This document shows positions 35,103 to 39,891 of a stretch of DNA of 39,891 nt, piece after piece. Source of the stretch: Candidatus Buchananbacteria bacterium. Its GTDB lineage: Bacteria > Patescibacteriota > Patescibacteriia > Buchananbacterales > UBA6539. The notes beneath the pieces are model-generated. The model worked only from the letters and a program-made list of their open reading frames with translations, did no database searches and was not told where the DNA came from. How positions within the stretch are numbered: the stretch's first letter is position 1; each line of letters starts with the position of its first letter. Both the position numbers and the translations under genes were made by a program. Location of the stretch: NCBI GenBank assembly GCA_013359225.1, contig JABWCG010000001.1, positions 561,627 to 601,517 on the forward strand, given 5' to 3'.

Positions 35103-35906
35103 TTATAAATTAACTTTTTCCAGACGGATATCTTCACCCAACCAGACACTGGCGGTTTTAGCAAAAATATCAGTTATGTCGGTAACTAAAAATCGGTGAT
35201 CAGTTCCTTTAACGAGCCGCTGCTCGGTTTCCGGGTGACGATTCAGATAATCTTTCAATTTTTCCGCAACGATCGTTGCGACATCTAAAACTTTAATATT
35301 CTTACCGCAAATGCTTTGAAATTTTTTATGAAGCATCGGATAATGAGTGCAGCCCAAAATCAAAGTATCGATTTTTTTAGTCTTTAATTCTCGTAAATAA
35401 AGCCGGGCGATTTTTATTGTTTCAGGCCGCTTCAACCAACCTTCTTCAATCAGTGGCACCAACAGTGGTGCCGCCGCTTGCCAAATCTTTAATTTCGGAT
35501 CAAGCGCCCGCAGTTCCCGTTCGTAAGCGCCGGAATTAACCGTGGCCCGCGTTCCCAACACTCCAAGACGGCCATACCGACTTTGGCTAACCGCCACTTC
35601 AACCACTGGCCTAATGACTCCCAACACCCGACGGTCGGGATAATGGATTGGCAACCACTCTTGTTGTAATTTTCGCAACGCTTCAGCTGACGCCGTATTG
35701 CAGGCGACAATTACCAGCCCACAACCCTGTTTAAACAAATAATCAACGGCTTGAACGGTAAACTCGTAAATTTTTTCCTGCGATCGGTTGCCATATGGTG
35801 TGCGTGCCGTGTCCCCCAGATACATCAATTGATATGCTGGCAAAACACGACGAATGGCTTTAACAACTGTTAACCCTCCGATTCCCGAGTCAAAAATCCC
35901 AATCAT
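35103..35906 (-). CDS. murI: Glutamate racemase
   Basis: 267 residues, usual length. It interconverts L- and D-glutamate to supply D-Glu for peptidoglycan. IGIFDSGIGGLTV (2-14) supplies the conserved Asp-Ser, GDTARTPYGNRS (31-42) the substrate loop, VACNTAS the first catalytic Cys (C69) and LGCTHYPML the second (C185). It begins three bases after the SPFH gene stop, so it is in the envelope operon. Together with the FemAB-type gene it indicates that the cell builds its own peptidoglycan. Confidence 0.96.
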   Translation of the reverse strand: MIGIFDSGIGGLTVVKAIRRVLPAYQLMYLGDTARTPYGNRSQEKIYEFTVQAVDYLFKQGCGLVIVACNTASAEALRKLQQEWLPIHYPDRRVLGVIRPVVEVAVSQSRYGRLGVLGTRATVNSGAYERELRALDPKLKIWQAAAPLLVPLIEEGWLKRPETIKIARLYLRELKTKKIDTLILGCTHYPMLHKKFQSICGKNIKVLDVATIVAEKLKDYLNRHPETEQRLVKGTDHRFLVTDITDIFAKTASVWLGEDIRLEKVNL

Positions 35907-35909
35907 AGA

Positions 35910-36653
35910 TTATTTTTTTACCAATCCCTCAATTGCCCGCAAAATTTCAAGCGGGACGGCAAACACCACCGTATTAGACTGGTCTGAAGAAATATCATTA
36001 ATGGACTGCAGGGTTCGCAGATGCAGCGCGCCATCAGCTGCCGAAAGAGTTTTTGCCGCCTTGGCCATGTTTTCAGCCGCAATTACTTCACCTTCAGCTT
36101 TGATGATAACAGCGCGGCGTTCACGCTCGGCTTCGGCCTGCTTAGCAATGGTACGTTTCATTTCTTCAGGCAATGCAATATCTTTAAGTTCAACATTCAC
36201 CACTTTAATACCCCATGGGTCAGACGCCTCGTCAACAATTCTTTGAATTCGGCTGGAAATTTGATCGCGGTTGGCCAACAATTCATCAAGACTGACTTCA
36301 CCGCTGGCATTGCGCATTGTTGTTTGCGCCAACTGTGAAATAGCGTATCTAAAATCTTCAACTTCAATAATCGCCTTGGCGGCATCTGAAACCTTATAGT
36401 AAATAACGGCGTTAATCTTAACGGAAATATTGTCTTTAGTTATTGCTTCCTGATCCGGCACGTCAACAGCCTTAACTCTAATATCAACCTTTTTCAATGA
36501 TTGAATAACCGGAATAATCAAGCGCCAGCCAGGTTCTTTGGTACCGACATACTTGCCGAGCATAAACTTGACTCCCCGTTCGTACTGATTAATCTGACGA
36601 ATTGAAATTAAAAGCAGAAAAACGATGATAACAATAAGCGGAAAGTATGGCAT
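35910..36653 (-). CDS. SPFH/Band 7 (stomatin/slipin-like) membrane protein
   Basis: 247 residues. One N-terminal hydrophobic segment (4-20) then the SPFH domain: QYERGVKFMLGKYVGTKEPGW (positions 27-47), VDVPDQEAITKDNISVKINAV and QLAQTTMRNASGEVSLDELL are typical slipin phrases. A charged, Ala/Glu-rich helix (about 165-205, KRTIAKQAEAERERRAVIIKAEGE) should form the oligomerising coiled coil. Such proteins assemble into ring-like membrane scaffolds and often regulate membrane proteases; the usual partner NfeD-type protease gene is not next to it. It lies 14 bases after phosphomannomutase. Confidence 0.92.
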   Translation of the reverse strand: MPYFPLIVIIVFLLLISIRQINQYERGVKFMLGKYVGTKEPGWRLIIPVIQSLKKVDIRVKAVDVPDQEAITKDNISVKINAVIYYKVSDAAKAIIEVEDFRYAISQLAQTTMRNASGEVSLDELLANRDQISSRIQRIVDEASDPWGIKVVNVELKDIALPEEMKRTIAKQAEAERERRAVIIKAEGEVIAAENMAKAAKTLSAADGALHLRTLQSINDISSDQSNTVVFAVPLEILRAIEGLVKK

Positions 36654-36667
36654 ATGTTTTAGATTAA

Positions 36668-38017
36668 TTATTTAGCTTTATTAATGAATGCTAAGAGGTC
36701 GGCCAGATTGCTGTCCAAAATTTCTTGCGTATCTGCCTCTACGGTCACACGTAACAGCGGTTCGGTATTTGATGCCCGAACATTAAACCACCAATCCTGA
36801 TAATACACCGTCAGCCCATCAAGCGTATTTTGCTTACCCGTCTGATATTTCTTTTTGAGCTCACCAATAATCTGTTCAATCTGAGAACGATCAGAAAATT
36901 CAATATTTACTTCCGGCGATTTTTGATATGTATAAAACGGTTTAACAATTTCTGAAAGTGCCCGGCCGTCTTCGGACAATAGCTGCAACAAAATCAAAAA
37001 CGCAATAAACCCCGAATCAGCATAAGCGTTATCGCGAAATGAATAGTGAGCAGACAACTCACCCCCCATGATGCCATTTTGTTCACGCATGGCTTTGCTA
37101 ATATTAACAAAACCGACTTCAGATAATATTGGCACACCGCCCCACTCCGTAATTTTTTCCGGCACAATCTTTGAACAAATAATGTTATAAACTATTCCCA
37201 TGCCCGGCTGACGGCTCAAAAATTCTTTAGCTAAAATCAATAATGTGTAATCAGCCCTGATAAACGTGCCTTGTTCATCAACAAAAAATAACCGATCAGT
37301 GTCGCCGTCAAAAATTACTCCGAAATCAGCCTGGTGTTCCTTAACCGCCTGAATAATCTGAACCTGACTTTCGGGTAATAATGGGTTTGACGGATGAGCT
37401 GGAAAATTTCCATCCAAGACAAAATTTAACTTTATCACTTCAATTGGTAAATGCGGCTCAAGCAACGGAATAATATTTGTAGCCATACCGTTACCCGCAT
37501 CAATCACCACTCGAAATGGTTTAATTTTTTTCCGATCCACAAATGACAAAACATGATCGGTGTATTTAGGCAATATATCAATTGTCGTCACACGACCCTT
37601 TGTATCAGCCAATTCTTCTGACAGATGCAAAACCTCATCTCGCAGATCTTGTCCACGAACCCAGCTCATATTCTGCAACACCATCTTAAAACCATTATAT
37701 TCCTTAGGATTATGAGAAGCAGTAATCATAATACCGGCTTGATACTTTAAAATCCCAACTGCAAAATAGACTACATCGATTGATACCAAACCAATATCAA
37801 GAACATTGGCACCCTCGTCGGTAATGCCGCGAATCAGCTCACGCTTTAACGCCGGGCCGGACACCCGCATGTCCGAACCGACCACCACCTCACTGGCGCC
37901 AGACTTTTTAACAAACGCCCGGCCTATCGCATAAGCAGCCGCTTCATTAAGTTCGGCCGGATAGATCCCTCGAATGTCGTAGGCTTTAAAAATCTTTTCG
38001 TTAATCATTTCTGCCAT
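36668..38017 (-). CDS. Phosphomannomutase/phosphoglucomutase
   Basis: 449 residues. It shifts phosphate between the 6 and 1 positions of mannose or glucose, feeding nucleotide-sugar and surface-glycan synthesis. The catalytic serine is S101 in GIMITASHNPKEYNGFK, the metal loop is DGDTD (237-241), the sugar loop GGELSAHYSFRD follows near residue 315, and the phosphate-binding end RASNTEPLLRVTVEA near 412. This matches the ManB/AlgC branch of the alpha-D-phosphohexomutases. The start could also be the second ATG, at residue 4. It lies seven bases after the beta-helix gene and just before the SPFH gene. Confidence 0.93.
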   Translation of the reverse strand: MAEMINEKIFKAYDIRGIYPAELNEAAAYAIGRAFVKKSGASEVVVGSDMRVSGPALKRELIRGITDEGANVLDIGLVSIDVVYFAVGILKYQAGIMITASHNPKEYNGFKMVLQNMSWVRGQDLRDEVLHLSEELADTKGRVTTIDILPKYTDHVLSFVDRKKIKPFRVVIDAGNGMATNIIPLLEPHLPIEVIKLNFVLDGNFPAHPSNPLLPESQVQIIQAVKEHQADFGVIFDGDTDRLFFVDEQGTFIRADYTLLILAKEFLSRQPGMGIVYNIICSKIVPEKITEWGGVPILSEVGFVNISKAMREQNGIMGGELSAHYSFRDNAYADSGFIAFLILLQLLSEDGRALSEIVKPFYTYQKSPEVNIEFSDRSQIEQIIGELKKKYQTGKQNTLDGLTVYYQDWWFNVRASNTEPLLRVTVEADTQEILDSNLADLLAFINKAK

Positions 38018-38024
38018 AGGGTTG

Positions 38025-39200
38025 TTAACGGAATTCTCGCCAAATATTTTTCTTCACCTGTATCAGTGCTCCCAGTGCCCACCAGATTAATACTATACTT
38101 GCCAGCCACCCCAACAACGGAATATTGCCAAGCGCAGTAAAAACAATCAAACCAAGCACTAACGGCAAAATCAACGAACCCTTGTGTTTTTTCTCCTTGC
38201 TAAAGTTCGTAATAATCCATAAGCCTAATGCCAAAGCAGCGAACACTTTGGTGGCATAAATTAAGATCAAATATAGCGGCAATGCCAGCAATGCCAGAGG
38301 GATGCCGATGATAGTCAAAAATAAGATGATAATACCAACCGGAATAGCAAAAAAGTACAGGGCACCCCAGCCAATAGACGGCCAAATATTTTTCGTCATT
38401 TCATCATAAACATCCAAGACAATCTTAGGGACTAAACTGACTAAAATAATTCCCAAAACCACTAAACTGAAAAAACCGACGATTTTGAAAAACATTTGTA
38501 ACGGCCAAAACGCCTGGCGCCAATTGGCAGTATGAGGGCCGGTTAAATCTTGCCTGACCGTCTGGCCGGCGACAGTCGCACCAGCCTGCAGTTCAAGCTG
38601 ATTTTCCGTTGCTGCTTTATAGGTAAGGTTTCCGCTAATTTTTGCTTCTGGCAATAAAACGACGCGGCCAGACCTATCAACCGAAGCCGTAACATCTTTA
38701 CCAATTTCACCACCAAGCAGTACGGTAGCGCCAGTCAGCCAGACATTACCTTTGACCGCGCCACGAGCTTCAACTGTTTCACCGGCGCTAAATAGATCCC
38801 ACTCAGCGCGCGCTTCTTTGGTTATTGCAATAGTTCGTCCGATCGCCCAAATGTTTCGGTCAACAACACTACTGATTTCAATCACCTCGCCAATAACCCG
38901 GACGCTGCCGGCAACCGGCCCAGAAATTTTTACACTGTTACCAGCGACAATCACGTCACCAGCAACGGCGCCAGAAATTTTTACACTGTTACCAGCGACA
39001 ATCACGTCACCAGCAACCGGACCGTTGATTTCAACGACGTTGCCAAAACGAATCAAATTGCCCTGGATAATTTCATTTTCGGCGACATACACCGATTCCC
39101 CAGTTGTATTTGAAGCGGCAAAAACAACAACCGGAGTTACTATCAAAAAAAGCCCAATCAGGCTGATAAGTGCAAATTTTTTTAGGGTTTGCATAGTCAT
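38025..39200 (-). CDS. Bactofilin-like beta-helix protein with C-terminal membrane domain
   Basis: 391 residues. A signal-like hydrophobic segment (about 8-29) is followed by a region (about 40-215) of short hydrophobic repeats such as GDVIVAGNSVKISGPVA, with strong V/I alternation every few residues, typical of the right-handed beta-helix of polymer-forming (bactofilin-like) proteins. Then come about four to five transmembrane helices (about 228-390) with IGIPLALLALPLYL. A signal peptide places the beta-helix outside, unlike cytoplasmic bactofilins. First gene of the operon with phosphomannomutase, SPFH and murI, with a strong promoter upstream. An envelope scaffold role is inference. Confidence 0.82.
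   Translation of the reverse strand: MTMQTLKKFALISLIGLFLIVTPVVVFAASNTTGESVYVAENEIIQGNLIRFGNVVEINGPVAGDVIVAGNSVKISGAVAGDVIVAGNSVKISGPVAGSVRVIGEVIEISSVVDRNIWAIGRTIAITKEARAEWDLFSAGETVEARGAVKGNVWLTGATVLLGGEIGKDVTASVDRSGRVVLLPEAKISGNLTYKAATENQLELQAGATVAGQTVRQDLTGPHTANWRQAFWPLQMFFKIVGFFSLVVLGIILVSLVPKIVLDVYDEMTKNIWPSIGWGALYFFAIPVGIIILFLTIIGIPLALLALPLYLILIYATKVFAALALGLWIITNFSKEKKHKGSLILPLVLGLIVFTALGNIPLLGWLASIVLIWWALGALIQVKKNIWREFR
38920..39017 (-). repeat. Two exact 47-bp copies with 51-bp period in the beta-helix gene
   Basis: 38920-38966 and 38971-39017 are identical. The 51-bp period equals one 17-residue coil unit (GDVIVAGNSVKIS-G-x-V-A), so this is a recent in-frame unit duplication. Confidence 0.95.
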
Positions 39201-39223
39201 TTTTTAATAATTATTGCACCTCA

Positions 39224-39252
39224 ATTTTATCATTCTTAGGCGCAAATGACAA
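39224..39252 (-). promoter_or_regulatory. Promoter of the envelope operon
   Basis: On the minus strand TTGTCA (39247-39252), 17-base spacer, TAAAAT (39224-39229) preceded by TGA (extended -10). The predicted start near 39217 leaves about 17 bases before the ATG at 39200. Confidence 0.78.
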
Positions 39253-39261
39253 CCTTGTTTT

Positions 39262-39301
39262 GAAAATAAAAAGGGCCAAGCTGCAAGGGTTGCAGTTGGC
39301 C
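39262..39301 (-). terminator. Terminator after the 91-aa gene
   Basis: GGCCAA-CTGCAA pairs with TTGCAG-TTGGCC (39274-39301) with a one-base bulge; on the minus strand a T-rich run (complement of 39262-39273) follows. Confidence 0.88.
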
Positions 39302-39317
39302 ACTTAAGAAGCGAAGA

Positions 39318-39593
39318 TCAGGCAGTAGCTGTCTGCTTGGACTTCATTTCGTCCCGGCGTTCTTTGCTCTTCTGACAGCTCAGATGAGCTAAGTCGCCGT
39401 TTGGTCCAAGTTGGACAACGTCAGCGGGGTGACTGGCGAAAGCCACGAAACAATGAGTGCAGCTTTTGCCGGCCACAACGACTGCTGCCGACTGACCGGT
39501 AACCTGTTTGGTTTGAAGGTCGTAGACCTTCACTGCGATTGGCTGGTCACACGCACCATTGCTGTGACCGTTGTTTTTGGACATTCCTGCCAT
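39318..39593 (-). CDS. Small zinc-finger-like protein (91 aa), unknown
   Basis: 91 residues with a strong Shine-Dalgarno (AAAGGAAGGA) eight bases before the ATG. C45-x2-C48 and H70-x2-C73 form a plausible CCHC zinc site; another Cys is at 15 and His at 55. The C-terminus is charged (KSKERRDEMKSK). No signal peptide or membrane helix. No family is recognised. It has its own promoter (39720-39748), a long leader of about 120 bases with a perfect hairpin, and its own terminator, so it is a monocistronic unit. A nucleic-acid-binding role is a guess. Confidence 0.72.
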   Translation of the reverse strand: MAGMSKNNGHSNGACDQPIAVKVYDLQTKQVTGQSAAVVVAGKSCTHCFVAFASHPADVVQLGPNGDLAHLSCQKSKERRDEMKSKQTATA

Positions 39594-39660
39594 GGTTTTG
39601 TCCTTCCTTTCCAGAGTAAACTAGGGTTGGTGCAAACACCTTACGTCACTTCTTCTCCCT

Positions 39661-39678
39661 CCTTTCGCAGACGAAAGG
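39661..39678 (-). other. Leader hairpin upstream of the 91-aa gene
   Basis: A perfect 7-bp stem, CCTTTCG/CGAAAGG with a four-base loop, in the 5' leader. On the transcript it ends in CGAAAGGAGGGAG, so an SD-like AGGAGG is partly sequestered, though about 65 bases from the real start. Confidence 0.6.
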
Positions 39679-39719
39679 TCGAAAAGCCTACAGGTTTAGA
39701 ACAAAATTGTGATGGTGAC

Positions 39720-39748
39720 AAACTACCATTATTTAGCCAATCTGTCAA
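39720..39748 (-). promoter_or_regulatory. Promoter of the 91-aa gene
   Basis: On the minus strand consensus TTGACA (39743-39748), 17-base spacer, TAGTTT (39720-39725) preceded by TGG (extended -10). Confidence 0.75.
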
Positions 39749-39867
39749 CCCTCAAAAACTCCAAAAACTTGCGCTAAAACAGATTTTTTATTTTAATAAT
39801 GAGTTTTTATCAATTACCCAAGTTATCCACCACCCCGCTTTGACAGGCTATTTTTAGAATGGTAAAC

Positions 39868-39890
39868 TATCAATATATTGATATCAATAT
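39868..39890. repeat. Overlapping AT-rich palindromes at right edge
   Basis: TATCAATATATTGATA (39868-39883) and ATATTGATATCAATAT (39875-39890) are both perfect 16-base palindromes sharing nine bases. They may be an operator for a gene beyond the edge, or simply AT-rich intergenic sequence. The rest of 39594-39891 holds only the promoter and leader of the 91-aa gene. Confidence 0.5.
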
Positions 39891-39891
39891 A

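Noticed and set aside
38920-39017. Short tandem repeats considered as a CRISPR array
   Set aside because: Only two units, no variable spacers, and they encode a periodic protein coil in frame.
38752-39207. 151-codon plus-strand frame with Thr/Pro/Ala repeats
   Set aside because: It is the antisense of the repetitive beta-helix coding region, and its repeats come from that gene's 51-bp period.
39823-39831. TTATCCACC, one mismatch from a DnaA box, near AT-rich sequence, considered as an origin
   Set aside because: A single box without a cluster, and no dnaA, dnaN or other origin genes nearby; a similar word also occurs inside rsmA.
39411-39857. 148-codon plus-strand frame over the 91-aa gene and its promoter
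   Set aside because: It runs through the promoter, leader and coding region of the opposite gene, which has a strong SD, promoter and terminator; product shows no domain.
1-39891. Alternative genetic code (UGA as Gly, as in some Patescibacteria)
   Set aside because: Genes such as plsX end properly at TGA, and no conserved coding frame is interrupted by TGA.

Overview
The window looks like a chromosomal segment of a Candidate Phyla Radiation (Patescibacteria) bacterium. This is inferred from gene content: T4SS-type membrane proteins beside a giant cysteine-rich surface protein, VirB2-like pilin helices fused to peptidoglycan hydrolases, a half-size MFS protein, TSP3-type calcium-repeat surface proteins, a FemAB-type transferase, and gene order unlike model bacteria. 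TGA is used as a stop (for example plsX, 50-aa ORF), so the code is the ordinary bacterial one. I cannot place the lineage more finely.

Layout. 1-11,995 (minus strand): an operon of a membrane-anchored TSP3-repeat protein, a 3,406-residue cysteine-rich surface protein and a truncated VirB6/TrbL-like protein running off the left edge, driven by a near-consensus promoter. 12,113-20,463: housekeeping genes rsmA, tsaC, a FemAB-type transferase, leuS and uvrA on the minus strand, plus a small secreted Cys-rich protein on the plus strand. 20,592-23,313 (minus): a thioredoxin-fold (DsbA-like) oxidoreductase and two paralogues joining a VirB2-like two-helix pilin segment to a GH24 lysozyme or an M15-like peptidase. 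23,361-28,772 (plus): a 50-aa basic ORF, secG, a membrane-anchored peptide-binding protein, tRNA-Leu(CAG), RNase J, a half-MFS protein and a 130-aa unknown. 28,801-33,488 (plus): a T-box leader with a TGG triplet at its likely specifier position, a 62-aa zinc-ribbon-like gene, tandem hairpins and a terminator, then trpS with its own promoter, a membrane-tethered methyltransferase, glutamate dehydrogenase and a plsX homologue. 33,523-39,200 (minus): an envelope operon of a beta-helix (bactofilin-like) membrane protein, phosphomannomutase, SPFH protein and murI, with a mosaic surface protein behind it. 39,318-39,593 (minus): a 91-aa zinc-finger-like protein with its own promoter, leader hairpin and terminator.

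How it fits together. Much of the non-housekeeping content concerns the cell surface. The pilin-hydrolase fusions could open peptidoglycan at a T4SS-like channel, combining the jobs of VirB1 and VirB2. The DsbA-like protein is a natural candidate for forming the many disulfides expected in the giant protein and the other Cys-rich exported proteins. Several genes (dsbA-like, secG, trpS) have a -10 element so close to the start codon that their mRNAs should be leaderless or nearly so, whereas four others (130-aa, 62-aa, plsX, 91-aa) have strong Shine-Dalgarno sequences and their own terminators. No CRISPR array, insertion sequence, rRNA or prophage was seen.
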